DNA of 64,000 nucleotides from Marinobacterium weihaiense. Its GTDB lineage: Bacteria; Pseudomonadota; Gammaproteobacteria; Pseudomonadales; Balneatricaceae. The DNA lies in the NCBI RefSeq assembly GCF_019061305.1, contig NZ_JAHQZT010000003.1, positions 151,179 through 215,178 of the forward strand, read 5' to 3'. The notes under the pieces are model-generated. The model saw only the letters and a program-made list of their open reading frames with translations, made no database searches and was not told the origin of the DNA. Position numbers and translations under genes: made by a program. The first letter of the stretch is position 1. Each line of letters begins with the position of its first letter. Shown here piece after piece: positions 34,990 through 43,632 of this stretch.

Positions 34990-35400
34990 TCAGTAGGTCA
35001 TGGAGGCGGCATTGAGAATGCCGATCGCGATGGACGTTGCGCCCAGTACCAGACCGGCCGGTACTTCATCAGCTTCAATGCGCCGACTTATCTTGGGCAT
35101 GAACAGACGCACGATCAGGTAGGCGACCAGCTGAGCGATCAGCGCGACCAGCGCCCAGACGCCAAAATCGACCAGTGAAATGGAGTTGCTGGCGGCACTG
35201 CCTAGAGCGATGGCGAAGCCAATAATGGTGCCCGACAGCGCACAGGCGGCAGCGGTGTTCTTGTCCTTGACCAGCTTCCATTCATCGTGTGGCGTGATCA
35301 GGGTGTAAACCAGCTTGAACAACATCAGTGCGATCAGTGACAGCAGAAAGTAGAGCGCAAAGGCACTCAAGCCGCTGAGCAGCGGAGCAATGGCGTCCAT
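34990..35400 (-). CDS. DUF350 membrane protein (YjfL family)
   Basis: A 136-residue polytopic protein with four predicted helices, beginning LSGLSAFALYFLLSLIALML and including the conserved ALSGTIIGFAIALGSA and a C-terminal VLGATSIAIGILNAASMTY. DUF350 proteins are inner-membrane proteins of unknown function, often beside YgiB/YgiC or phage-shock genes. It is the first gene of the trio. The 84-bp leader contains no strong promoter match that I would defend. Confidence 0.88.
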   Translation of the reverse strand: MDAIAPLLSGLSAFALYFLLSLIALMLFKLVYTLITPHDEWKLVKDKNTAAACALSGTIIGFAIALGSAASNSISLVDFGVWALVALIAQLVAYLIVRLFMPKISRRIEADEVPAGLVLGATSIAIGILNAASMTY

Positions 35401-35484
35401 GCAAATTCCTCGGAAGGTTGAATAGGACCGTTATGATAAAACCGCCAAGATGAAGGGTAAAGGGCGGTGGTCCCGCGAGTCTGC

Positions 35485-35949
35485 TCAGGGTGATGGGCGC
35501 AGACGGCGCTGCAGGCCCAGCAGAAAGTTGCGCAGAACCTGGTCCTTGCACTCGCGGTAATGCTTGTTGCCAGGCTTGCGGAAAAAGGCGCTCAGCTCGT
35601 GCGGACTCAGGCAGAAAGACGCTTCTTGCAGAATCTGCAGAATATCGTCGGATGTCAGATTGAGGGCGATCTTCAGCTTCATGAAGATCATGTTGTTGCT
35701 CAGGCGCTGTTCCGGCTCGGGCTGGGGGCCGTCGCGCCGTCCCCGACGGCTGTTGATCAGGCCGTTGAGAAAGAGAGCCAATTCGCGGTCATGGAGGGCA
35801 ACGGCGGCGCTGTCATCGTCCTTACGCAGCCAGTTGACGACCTGTTGCTGGGACACGGCATGATCGGCGGCGGCAAACGTCGCCACCATGGCGGCATCGC
35901 TGAGGTCCAGGGTGTAGCGCAAGCGGCGTAGAATATCATTGTTGTTCAC
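35485..35949 (-). CDS. yehS: DUF1456 protein (YehS family)
   Basis: A 154-residue protein made of two repeats of the DUF1456 helical unit: MNNNDILRRLRYTLDLSDAA then FAAADHAVSQQQVVNWLRKD, and NNMIFMKLKIALNLTSDDIL then ELSAFFRKPGNKHYRECKDQ. The FRKPGNKHYREC signature is specific to YehS. The function is unknown; the repeats look helix-turn-helix-like. It lies downstream of typA but beyond that gene's terminator. Confidence 0.92.
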   Translation of the reverse strand: MNNNDILRRLRYTLDLSDAAMVATFAAADHAVSQQQVVNWLRKDDDSAAVALHDRELALFLNGLINSRRGRRDGPQPEPEQRLSNNMIFMKLKIALNLTSDDILQILQEASFCLSPHELSAFFRKPGNKHYRECKDQVLRNFLLGLQRRLRPSP

Positions 35950-35987
35950 GGTGAGTTCCGGTTGTGATGAGCACGGCTGCAGACAAA

Positions 35988-36018
35988 CAAAAAGGCCGGG
36001 GCATATGCCACCGGCCTT
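35988..36018 (-). terminator. Intrinsic terminator after typA
   Basis: On the minus strand AAGGCCGG...CCGGCCTT forms the stem, with a nested GGCAT/ATGCC inside, followed by a T-run. It lies 22 bp beyond the typA stop. Confidence 0.85.
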
Positions 36019-36039
36019 GTGTATCGACAGATGAAGCGA

Positions 36040-37851
36040 TTACTTTTTGTTGGCGCGCTTGCGCTCGTTTTCTTTCAGCAGCTTCTTGCGGATACGGATG
36101 TTTTCCGGTGTTACTTCCACCAGCTCATCATCTTCGATGAAATCCAGCGCCTGTTCCAAAGAGAACTTGATCGGCGGGGTCAGGACGATGTTTTCATCGG
36201 TACCGGAGGCGCGCACGTTGGTCAGCTGCTTGCCCTTGGTCGGATTAACGACCAGGTCGTTACTGCGGCTGTGGATACCCAGGACCATGCCTTCGTAGAC
36301 TTCGATGTTCGGGTCGATGAACAGGCGGCCGCGTTCCTGCAGTGTGAACAGGGCGTAGCCCAGTGCCTTGCCGTTGACCATGGAAACGAGCACACCGTTG
36401 TGGCGGGATACGACATCACCCTGCTTGACCGGGCCGTAATGGTCAAATACGGAGGTCATGATGCCGGTACCGGAAGTCATGGTCATGAACAGGCTGCGGA
36501 AACCGATCAGGCCGCGGGACGGCATCATGAAGGTCAGACGGACGCGGCCCTTGCCATCCACTTCCATGTTGGTCATGTCGGCGCGACGTTTGCCCAGTTC
36601 CTCGATCACGGAGCCCTGGTGCTCTTCTTCCACATCGATCATGACAACTTCGTACGGCTCGTGGATTTCGCCGTCCACTTCTTTCTGGATAACTTCCGGA
36701 CGGGACACACCCAGCTCGAAGCCTTCACGGCGCATGGTTTCGATCAGCACGGACAGGTGCAGCTCGCCACGGCCGGAGACGCGGAATTTTTCCGGCGTGT
36801 CGCCGGGCTCGACGCGCAGCGCCACGTTGTGGATCAGTTCGCGATCCAGGCGGTCCTTGATGTTGCGGCTGGTAATGAACTTGCCTTCCTGACCGGCAAA
36901 CGGCGAGTCGTTGACTTGGAAGGTCATGGAAACGGTGGGCTCGTCCACGGACAGGGCCGGCAGCGCTTCAACGGTATCCGGATCGCACAGGGTGTCGGAG
37001 ATATTCAGTTCGTCCAGACCGGTGATGCAGATGATGTCGCCTGCCTGCGCGGAGTCAACTTCAACGCGCTCCAGACCGTGGTAGCCCATGATCTTGAGGA
37101 CGCGGCCGTTGCGCACCTTGGCATGGCTGTCGACGACTTTGACCGGAGTGTTGGTCTTGACGCTGCCACGCGATACGCGACCCACACCGATGACACCGGT
37201 GTAGCTGTTGTAATCCAGTGCGGAAATCTGCATCTGGAAGGGGCCTTCGGTATCGACGTGCGGGGCATCAACGTGCTTGACGATCGCTTCGAACAGCGGC
37301 GCCATGTCATCGGCCATCTCGTCCGGGTCGTTACCGGCAATGCCGTTCAGGGCGGAGGCGTAGACCACCGGGAAGTCCAGCTGCTCGTCGGTGGCACCCA
37401 GGTTGTCGAACAGGTCGAACACCTGATCCATGACCCAGTCTGGACGCGCGCCCGGACGGTCGATCTTGTTGATGACCACGATCGGACGCAGGCCGCGGGC
37501 AAACGCCTTCTGGGTCACGAAGCGGGTCTGCGGCATGGGGCCATCCTGAGCATCGACCAGCAGCAGTACACAGTCGACCATGGACAGTACGCGTTCGACC
37601 TCGCCACCGAAGTCCGCGTGTCCCGGAGTATCGACGATGTTGATGCGGTAGTCGTTCCAGTTGATCGCGGTGTTCTTTGCCAGGATGGTAATGCCGCGCT
37701 CACGCTCCTGATCGTTGGAGTCCATGATGCGCTCGGCACCTTCGTCGCGGCGGCCCAGTGTGCCGGACTGCTGCAGCAACTTGTCAACCAGGGTGGTTTT
37801 ACCGTGGTCAACGTGGGCGATGATGGCAATATTTCGGAGGTTATCGATCAC
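36040..37851 (-). CDS. typA: Ribosome-associated GTPase TypA/BipA
   Basis: BipA is an EF-G-like translational GTPase needed for ribosome assembly and growth at low temperature or under stress. The 603 residues match the family. G motifs are [41 protein letters not shown] and [13 protein letters not shown], all in the first 145 residues. The C-terminal domain has [20 protein letters not shown], specific to BipA, and ends basic ([15 protein letters not shown]). It appears monocistronic with its own terminator. Confidence 0.97.
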   Translation of the reverse strand: MIDNLRNIAIIAHVDHGKTTLVDKLLQQSGTLGRRDEGAERIMDSNDQERERGITILAKNTAINWNDYRINIVDTPGHADFGGEVERVLSMVDCVLLLVDAQDGPMPQTRFVTQKAFARGLRPIVVINKIDRPGARPDWVMDQVFDLFDNLGATDEQLDFPVVYASALNGIAGNDPDEMADDMAPLFEAIVKHVDAPHVDTEGPFQMQISALDYNSYTGVIGVGRVSRGSVKTNTPVKVVDSHAKVRNGRVLKIMGYHGLERVEVDSAQAGDIICITGLDELNISDTLCDPDTVEALPALSVDEPTVSMTFQVNDSPFAGQEGKFITSRNIKDRLDRELIHNVALRVEPGDTPEKFRVSGRGELHLSVLIETMRREGFELGVSRPEVIQKEVDGEIHEPYEVVMIDVEEEHQGSVIEELGKRRADMTNMEVDGKGRVRLTFMMPSRGLIGFRSLFMTMTSGTGIMTSVFDHYGPVKQGDVVSRHNGVLVSMVNGKALGYALFTLQERGRLFIDPNIEVYEGMVLGIHSRSNDLVVNPTKGKQLTNVRASGTDENIVLTPPIKFSLEQALDFIEDDELVEVTPENIRIRKKLLKENERKRANKK

Positions 37852-37943
37852 GCGTAGTACCTTGTGATGTGTTAAAGGACGGGATTATACGGAAGGGCGC
37901 GGTAACAATCGATCATTTAGTGACCGTCAGCGACGATCGGCGA

Positions 37944-38264
37944 TTATTGCGCCATATCTGGTGCGTATTGGCGCGCCGCCGTGCAGTATTTGCTGGCCAG
38001 CCTTCGGTAGTGGCGACTGTCCGGTTGCCGTGTCAGGGCCGCTTCATAGCGCTGACAGCGGTCAACAAAGGTATTGGCAGCCTGCTGTCGGCACAGCCGA
38101 TACATGTAGCTGTCGCCAGGATAGTTATAGCACAGGGTATCCAGCCGAATAGTGCCGTTGCGTTCCAGCCACTTGGCCGGAAAGCGTTTGGCATATTCGT
38201 CCAATGCCTCGCTCGCGGGGAGCGTGGGTGATAACAGCAGCAGACACAGCAGACAGTAACGCAT
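37944..38264 (-). CDS. Small exported protein of unknown function (106 aa)
   Basis: Not recognised. MRYCLLCLLLLSPTLPASEA is a likely signal peptide, leaving a basic mature protein of about 85 residues with cysteines in LDTLCYNYPG, YRLCRQQA, VDRCQRYE and SKYCTAA. Four spaced cysteines in a periplasmic protein suggest two disulfides. The pattern of Tyr/Arg-rich helices resembles a lysozyme-inhibitor-like or Sel1-like unit only vaguely, so I make no functional call. ATG at 38264 is preferred; a TTG at 38276 is also possible. It lies upstream of typA on the same strand. Confidence 0.6.
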   Translation of the reverse strand: MRYCLLCLLLLSPTLPASEALDEYAKRFPAKWLERNGTIRLDTLCYNYPGDSYMYRLCRQQAANTFVDRCQRYEAALTRQPDSRHYRRLASKYCTAARQYAPDMAQ

Positions 38265-38418
38265 GTTTGCAGGCAACCCTCACGGCAGCATAATCCAACG
38301 CCGTGCAGGGTACTCCGCTGTCGGCATGATTTGAAGCACATTGGTGTGCAGTATTCGTCATATGGTTGCACTATTATAGGGTGTCAGGTGCGTACCCTTG
38401 GAATTTTGGATGGGTTCT

Positions 38419-38435
38419 TGCACCAAGTTGGTGCA
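38419..38435. promoter_or_regulatory. NtrC-binding site 1 upstream of glnA
   Basis: TGCACCAAGTTGGTGCA is a full match to the dyad consensus TGCAC-N7-GTGCA. Its centre is about 127 bp before the predicted sigma-54 start point, an enhancer position as in E. coli glnA. Confidence 0.9.
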
Positions 38436-38449
38436 TTGAGGGTGTTGAA

Positions 38450-38466
38450 TGCGCTTTTTTGGTGCT
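38450..38466. promoter_or_regulatory. NtrC-binding site 2 upstream of glnA
   Basis: TGCGCTTTTTTGGTGCT matches TGCAC-N7-GTGCA with one mismatch per arm. It begins 31 bp after site 1, three helical turns, so two NtrC dimers would lie on the same DNA face and oligomerise. Confidence 0.75.
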
Positions 38467-38527
38467 GCATGGGATTCCAGTGCGCATGCGTGTACAGTAA
38501 ATCAAGTACTTAGCCGATTGTTAAAGC

Positions 38528-38542
38528 TGGCACAGCCCTTGC
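38528..38542 (+). promoter_or_regulatory. Sigma-54 promoter of glnA
   Basis: TGGCACAGCCCTTGC fits the -24/-12 consensus TGGCAC-N5-TTGC exactly. Transcription would start near 38554, about 70 bp before the glnA ATG. Confidence 0.93.
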
Positions 38543-38623
38543 TTTAGTATTCGTAAACCGGTTTCCGGATCCTAATGTAAAGAGGTTTGCGCGGGCAAAC
38601 TGATAACGAGTGGGGATAGCCAA

Positions 38624-40030
38624 ATGTCAGAGAAGACTCTGAATCTGATCAAAGAAAGTGGCGCAAAGTGGATCGACATGCGCTTCACCGACTTCAAGGG
38701 CAAGGAACAGCACGTCACCATCCCGGTCACCGACATGGGCGACGACTTCTTTGAAGAAGGCAAGATGTTCGACGGTTCTTCCATTGCGGGCTGGAAGGGC
38801 ATTGAAGAGTCCGACATGATCCTGCTGCCGGATGACAGTGCGTCCGTGCTGGACCCCTTCGCAGAAGATGCTACCGTTATCGTTCGTTGCGACATCATCG
38901 AGCCGGCGACTGGCCAGGGCTACGAGCGTGACCCGCGTTCCGTTGCCAAGCGTGCTGAAGAATACCTGAAATCTACCGGTATTGCCGATTCCGCCATGCT
39001 GGGTCCGGAGCCCGAGTTCTTCGTCTTCGACGGTGTCGAATGGCATGCCGATATCAGCGGCTGCGGTTACAGCATCCAGTCCGAAGAAGCCTCCTGGGCG
39101 TCCAACCACAAAATCGAAGGTGGCAACACCGGTCACCGTCCGCGTGTGAAGGGCGGTTACTTCCCGGTTCCGCCGATCGACTCCCTGCACGACCTGCGTG
39201 CAGCCATGTGTGATGCAATGGAAGCCATGGGCCTGACCATCGAAGTGCATCACCACGAAGTGGCCACGGCTGGCCAGTGCGAAATCGGCGTGCGTGGCAA
39301 CACCCTGGTGGCCAAGGCGGACGAAGTTCAGATCCTGAAGTACTGCGTACACAACGTGGCCCATGCCTACGGCAAGACCGGTACCTTCATGCCCAAGCCG
39401 CTGGTGGGTGACAACGGTTCAGGCATGCACGTGCACCTGTCCATGTCCAAGGATGGCGCCAACATCTTCGCCGGCGACGGCTACGGCGGCCTGAGCGATA
39501 CCGCGCTGTACTACATCGGCGGTATCGTCAAGCATGCCAAGGCGCTGAACGCGCTGTGTAACCCGTCCACCAACTCCTACAAGCGTCTGGTGCCGGGTTT
39601 TGAAGCCCCGGTCATGCTGGCTTATTCCGCCCGCAACCGTTCCGCGTCCCTGCGTATTCCGTACACCACCAGCCCGAAGGCACGTCGTGTTGAAGCGCGT
39701 TTCCCAGACCCGGCTGCCAACCCGTACCTGTGCTTTGCCGCACTGCTGATGGCTGGCCTTGACGGTATCCAGAACAAGATCCACCCGGGTGACCCGGCTG
39801 ATAAGGATCTGTACGACCTGCCGCCGGAAGAAGCCAAAGAAATCCCGACAGTGGTTGGTTCCCTGACCGAAGCGCTGGACGCACTGGAAGCCGATCGCGA
39901 GTTCCTGACCAAGGGCGGCGTGTTCACTGACGACATGCTGGATGCCTACATCAAGATCAAGCGTGAAGAAGTGGCCAAGGTTAACATGACCACGCACCCG
40001 GTCGAATTCGACCTGTATTACTCCGTTTAA
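38624..40030 (+). CDS. glnA: Glutamine synthetase, type I (GSI-beta)
   Basis: GlnA makes glutamine from glutamate, ammonia and ATP as a cytoplasmic dodecamer, the main entry for ammonia under nitrogen limitation. The 468 residues match the type. Signatures are [29 protein letters not shown] (the latch), [48 protein letters not shown] and the adenylylation loop [15 protein letters not shown] with Tyr397 as the probable AMP acceptor for GlnE. Two NtrC sites and a sigma-54 promoter precede it. A terminator separates it from ntrB, though read-through is likely as in enterics. Confidence 0.98.
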   Translation: MSEKTLNLIKESGAKWIDMRFTDFKGKEQHVTIPVTDMGDDFFEEGKMFDGSSIAGWKGIEESDMILLPDDSASVLDPFAEDATVIVRCDIIEPATGQGYERDPRSVAKRAEEYLKSTGIADSAMLGPEPEFFVFDGVEWHADISGCGYSIQSEEASWASNHKIEGGNTGHRPRVKGGYFPVPPIDSLHDLRAAMCDAMEAMGLTIEVHHHEVATAGQCEIGVRGNTLVAKADEVQILKYCVHNVAHAYGKTGTFMPKPLVGDNGSGMHVHLSMSKDGANIFAGDGYGGLSDTALYYIGGIVKHAKALNALCNPSTNSYKRLVPGFEAPVMLAYSARNRSASLRIPYTTSPKARRVEARFPDPAANPYLCFAALLMAGLDGIQNKIHPGDPADKDLYDLPPEEAKEIPTVVGSLTEALDALEADREFLTKGGVFTDDMLDAYIKIKREEVAKVNMTTHPVEFDLYYSV

Positions 40031-40050
40031 GTCACGGAGCGGGCATCAAG

Positions 40051-40075
40051 AGGCTTCCCCCGGGAAGCCTTTTTT
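40051..40075 (+). terminator. Intrinsic terminator after glnA
   Basis: AGGCTTCCC-CC-GGGAAGCCT followed by TTTTT, 20 bp after the glnA stop. It should insulate ntrBC from full glnA expression while allowing partial read-through. Confidence 0.88.
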
Positions 40076-40136
40076 ATGCCCGGGCACAGGCCGGGCCATG
40101 CCCCATAGCAGTGCATAACAGCCGTTTTTCCCGAGT

Positions 40137-40153
40137 TGCACTAAAATGGTGCG
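40137..40153. promoter_or_regulatory. NtrC-binding site upstream of ntrB
   Basis: TGCACTAAAATGGTGCG matches the dyad with a single end mismatch and is nearly identical to the E. coli glnA enhancer site. It lies between the glnA terminator and ntrB, and overlaps a -10-like TAAAAT (40142-40147), so phosphorylated NtrC probably represses a local ntrBC promoter, as at E. coli glnLp. Confidence 0.8.
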
Positions 40154-40266
40154 TGCGGGACGCCAACCTGCGCCCTCGTTGCAGTGCCGCTGGTGGAAAA
40201 GCGGGTGGCCAAAGGGGGCGCTTTTCTTGCCTCATTATTTTCATTCATTCAGGTGAACGAGACCTT

Positions 40267-41340
40267 ATGACGCATTCTCAGTCGCATAAACAGATACTGG
40301 ATAACCTCACCGGGGCCGTACTGCTGCTGGATGGCCAGCTGTGTATCCAGTACATGAATCCGGCGGCCGAAATGCTACTGGAAGCGACGGTGCGTCGGCT
40401 CAAGAGTCGTCCGATCGAAGACTGGCTATCCTCCAGCGAAGAAGAGCTGGCGGTGCTGCGTCAGTCCCTGGCCAGCGGCCACCCCTACAGCAAGCGCGAG
40501 GCGCGCCTGGTCACCCAGACCGGTCAGGAGTTGACGGTGGACTACAGTGTCAACCCGATTCCCGATGCCGGCATTTTACTGGAGATCCAGGCCCGTGATC
40601 GCCTGATTCGCATCGAACGCGAGGAAGAGCTGCTAACCCGGCATGCCAGCGCACGCATACTGGTACGCGGGCTGGCACACGAGATCAAGAACCCGCTGGG
40701 TGGTATCCGCGGGGCGGCGCAGCTGTTGGACCGAGAGCTGGACCGGGACGAGCTGCATGACTATACCCGTATCATCATTGATGAAGCCGACCGGTTGCGC
40801 CATCTGGTGGACCGTCTGCTGGGTCCGCACAAGTTGCCAACCATTGAGCCGGTCAATATTCACGCTGTGCTGGAGCACGTATGTAGCCTGGTGACCGCCG
40901 AAGTGGGCGGGCGCATCAAAATCGTACGTGACTATGATCCCAGCATCCCCGAGTTCAACGGCGCCCGCGGGCAGCTGATTCAGGCGGTGCTGAATATCAT
41001 CCGCAACGCCATGCAGGCACTGGAAGAGGCCGAAACCTCGGCGCCGCAGATCACCCTCAAGACGCGTGCTCTGCGCCAGATTACCCTGGGGGCCGAACGC
41101 CACCGGCTGGTGTGCAATCTGGAAATCACCGACAACGGCCCGGGCATCCCTGAAGAGATCACCGATACCCTGTTCTATCCCATGGTCAGCAGTCGAGCGC
41201 AGGGGTCCGGTCTGGGGCTGTCCATTGCCCAGTCGATCATGAACCAGCACCGGGGGCTGATCGAGTTCACATCCGAGCCGGGCTGTACCCGTTTCAATTT
41301 GTTCATACCTTTGGAGCCAAGCCATGACACAAGCCGCTAA
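40267..41340 (+). CDS. ntrB: Nitrogen regulation sensor histidine kinase NtrB
   Basis: NtrB phosphorylates or dephosphorylates NtrC according to PII (GlnB) signalling of nitrogen status; it is cytoplasmic. The 357-residue protein has an N-terminal PAS domain (GAVLLLDGQLCIQYMNPAAE), the phospho-acceptor His138 in RGLAHEIKNPLGG, and ATPase boxes NIIRNAMQAL, ITDNGPGIPEEI and GSGLGLSIAQSI. I chose ATG at 40267 (AGGTGA upstream); the frame is open further back but includes the NtrC site region. It overlaps ntrC by 17 bp. Also called glnL. Confidence 0.95.
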   Translation: MTHSQSHKQILDNLTGAVLLLDGQLCIQYMNPAAEMLLEATVRRLKSRPIEDWLSSSEEELAVLRQSLASGHPYSKREARLVTQTGQELTVDYSVNPIPDAGILLEIQARDRLIRIEREEELLTRHASARILVRGLAHEIKNPLGGIRGAAQLLDRELDRDELHDYTRIIIDEADRLRHLVDRLLGPHKLPTIEPVNIHAVLEHVCSLVTAEVGGRIKIVRDYDPSIPEFNGARGQLIQAVLNIIRNAMQALEEAETSAPQITLKTRALRQITLGAERHRLVCNLEITDNGPGIPEEITDTLFYPMVSSRAQGSGLGLSIAQSIMNQHRGLIEFTSEPGCTRFNLFIPLEPSHDTSR

Positions 41341-42763
41341 TGTCTGGATCGTCGACGACGACCGTTCCATCCGCTGGGTACTGGACAAGGCGCTGTCCTC
41401 GGCCGGGCTGGTGACCGAAACCTTCGACAATGCCGCCGACTTGCTGCATCGGCTGGAGCGCCAGGTGCCGGATGCCGTGGTCAGTGACGTGCGCATGCCC
41501 GGTATGGATGGTCTGAAGCTGCTGGAGCAGCTGCATGACGATCATCCGGAGCTGCCGGTGATCATCATGACCGCCCATTCCGACCTGGACAGTGCCGTGG
41601 CATCCTATCAGGGCGGCGCCTTCGAATATCTGCCCAAGCCCTTCGATGTTGACGAGGCGCTAACCCTGGTGCAGCGGGCCGTGGCCCATGCGCGGGAGCA
41701 GAAGGCCAGCAGCATTGAACTGCCGGTGAGCGAGCAAGCCACGGAAATCATCGGCGAAGCACCAGCAATGCAGGAAGTGTTTCGTGCCATCGGTCGCCTG
41801 GCGCACTCCAATATCACCGTGCTGATCAACGGCGAGTCGGGCACCGGCAAGGAGCTGGTGGCGCATGCACTGCATCGCCATAGCCCTCGTGCCAGCAAGG
41901 CCTTCATCCCGCTGAACATGGCGGCCATTCCCAAGGATCTGATCGAATCCGAGCTGTTCGGGCACGAAAAGGGGGCGTTTACCGGCGCCGCCGCCAGCCG
42001 GCACGGCCGCTTCGAGCAGGCCGATGGCGGCACCCTGTTTCTGGACGAGATCGGTGACATGCCCGCCGACACCCAGACCCGCCTGTTGCGTGTGCTGGCG
42101 GACGGTGAGTTCTACCGGGTCGGGGGGCATACACCGGTGAAGGTGGATGTGCGCATCATTGCCGCGACCCATCAGAACTTGGAGCAGCTGGTGCGCGAAG
42201 GACGCTTTCGCGAAGACCTGTTTCACCGCCTGAACGTCATTCGCATTCATATCCCGCGCCTGAGCGAGCGGCGTGAGGATATTCCCCGGCTGGCGCGCCA
42301 CTTCCTGGCTAGCTCGGCGGAAGAACTGGCGGTGGAGCCCAAGGTGCTGAAACCGGAAACGGCCGCGTTCATGTGCGAGTTGCCCTGGCCGGGCAACGTG
42401 CGTCAGCTGGAAAATACCTGTCGCTGGCTGACCGTCATGGCCTCCGGTCGCGAGGTGCTGATCTCCGATCTGCCGCCCGAACTGCTGTCGCAGCCGCAGG
42501 AGGCACCGGTGGTGTCCGGCAGCTGGCAGGACGGGCTCAGGGCCTGGGCTGATCAGCAGCTTGGCTACGGTGCCGAAGGCATACTGCAGGAAGCGGTGCC
42601 CGCCTTCGAGCGGGTGATGATCATGTCTGCGCTCAAGGCCACGGCCGGACGCCGTCGGGATGCCGCCCGTCTGCTGGGCTGGGGGCGCAATACCCTGACG
42701 CGCAAGATCAAGGAGTTGCAGCTGGATGACAGCGGCCTGGCAGATGATGAGGGTGACGATTGA
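41324..42763 (+). CDS. ntrC: Nitrogen regulation response regulator NtrC
   Basis: NtrC activates sigma-54 promoters such as the one upstream of glnA. The 479 residues hold a receiver domain with phospho-acceptor Asp55 (VVSDVRMPGMDG), an AAA+ domain with Walker A GESGTGKELVAHALH, the sigma-54-contact loop KGAFTGA, and Walker B GTLFLDEIGDMP. A Fis-type DNA-binding domain at the C terminus (GRRRDAARLLGWGRNTLTRK) follows. Its start lies within the end of ntrB. Also called glnG. Confidence 0.96.
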   Translation: MTQAANVWIVDDDRSIRWVLDKALSSAGLVTETFDNAADLLHRLERQVPDAVVSDVRMPGMDGLKLLEQLHDDHPELPVIIMTAHSDLDSAVASYQGGAFEYLPKPFDVDEALTLVQRAVAHAREQKASSIELPVSEQATEIIGEAPAMQEVFRAIGRLAHSNITVLINGESGTGKELVAHALHRHSPRASKAFIPLNMAAIPKDLIESELFGHEKGAFTGAAASRHGRFEQADGGTLFLDEIGDMPADTQTRLLRVLADGEFYRVGGHTPVKVDVRIIAATHQNLEQLVREGRFREDLFHRLNVIRIHIPRLSERREDIPRLARHFLASSAEELAVEPKVLKPETAAFMCELPWPGNVRQLENTCRWLTVMASGREVLISDLPPELLSQPQEAPVVSGSWQDGLRAWADQQLGYGAEGILQEAVPAFERVMIMSALKATAGRRRDAARLLGWGRNTLTRKIKELQLDDSGLADDEGDD

Positions 42764-42805
42764 GCCCTGACCGGTATAATGACGGGCCGATGGAAGGAGG
42801 CCCTC

Positions 42806-43264
42806 ATGCTGGACCTGGTGCTGTATCAGCCCGAAATACCCCCCAATACGGGAAACGTCATCCGCCTGTGCGCCAACACGGGCTTTCGTCTGCATTTGAT
42901 CGAACCGCTGGCGTTTGAACTGGATGACAAGCGCCTGCGCCGTGCCGGTCTGGACTATCACGAATGGGCGCAGGTGCGGGTCCATGCCGACCTGGACAGT
43001 TGCCTGGCGGCACTGCAGCCACGGTGTGTCTGGGCCCTGAGCACTCGGGCACAACAATGCTACAGCCAGGCAGACTTTGCCGCTGGTGATATGCTGCTGT
43101 TCGGACCTGAAACCCGTGGGTTGCCTGATGAAGTGCTGGCCCGCTGTCAGGGCTTGCGTCTGCCGATGCGGGCCGACAGTCGTAGCCTCAACCTGTCCAA
43201 TGCCTGTGCCGTGGTCGTGTATGAAGCCTGGCGCCAGCTCGACTTTGCCGGAGCCGTGATATAG
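42806..43264 (+). CDS. trmL: tRNA (cytidine(34)-2'-O)-methyltransferase TrmL
   Basis: TrmL is a small SPOUT enzyme that 2'-O-methylates the wobble base of tRNA-Leu isoacceptors. The 152-residue protein shows [20 protein letters not shown], the knot motifs [11 protein letters not shown] and [23 protein letters not shown] at 42806 was chosen because AAGGAGG lies just ahead; the in-frame ATG at 42779 has no such site. Its stop shares a base with the GTG of the next gene. Confidence 0.95.
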   Translation: MLDLVLYQPEIPPNTGNVIRLCANTGFRLHLIEPLAFELDDKRLRRAGLDYHEWAQVRVHADLDSCLAALQPRCVWALSTRAQQCYSQADFAAGDMLLFGPETRGLPDEVLARCQGLRLPMRADSRSLNLSNACAVVVYEAWRQLDFAGAVI

Positions 43265-43629
43265 TGACTGATCGTGTTAAGACCAGGAAACCCGGGCTGA
43301 TGCAGCATGTAATGATTTTGACCCGTCTGACTCCCCAGTCGACCCGTCTGGGCCGGGTCGATGAATTGATTGGCGTCACCTCGGATGGGCGCAGTGTACT
43401 GGTGCGCAGCGAACCGGCGCAGCGGGTCAACGTGGCCCAGCTGCAACACCAGCGCACCCCTCTGATACTGCTGTGTGATCAGATTCAGGATACGGCGGTG
43501 GCCGATTTTCAGGTGCCGCCCCAAGCACTGGTCAGCATTATTCCCCTGCCGGCGGATGAAGTAGATATGCTCTTGCGTGAAGGACGTGAGCAACTGCTGC
43601 TGGATGAAATCCGTGCCCAATTGGCGTAA
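43264..43629 (+). CDS. Protein of unknown function coupled to trmL (121 aa)
   Basis: Not recognised. It is a soluble, mixed alpha/beta-looking protein; the segments RLGRVDELIGVTSDGRSVLV and VNVAQLQHQRTPLILLCDQI suggest small beta strands, and the C terminus is a charged helix. The frame starts with GTG sharing a base with the trmL TAG (TAGTG), which argues for translational coupling. ATG at 43300 would give a shorter 109-residue form. It is convergent with the cytochrome gene, only 3 bp away. The frame has codon use like its neighbours and no better overlapping alternative. Confidence 0.6.
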   Translation: MTDRVKTRKPGLMQHVMILTRLTPQSTRLGRVDELIGVTSDGRSVLVRSEPAQRVNVAQLQHQRTPLILLCDQIQDTAVADFQVPPQALVSIIPLPADEVDMLLREGREQLLLDEIRAQLA

Positions 43630-43632
43630 GGC

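Noticed and set aside
36019..37857. Long open frame (about 612 codons) antisense to typA
   Set aside because: It mirrors a well-recognised GTPase on the other strand. High-GC codon bias keeps the opposite frame open, and the translated product has no recognisable motif.
38331..38350. Third NtrC-like site (GCACATTGGTGTGC) upstream of glnA
   Set aside because: The arms are closer together than in TGCAC-N7-GTGCA, so it does not fit the dyad. It may be chance or a degenerate site.
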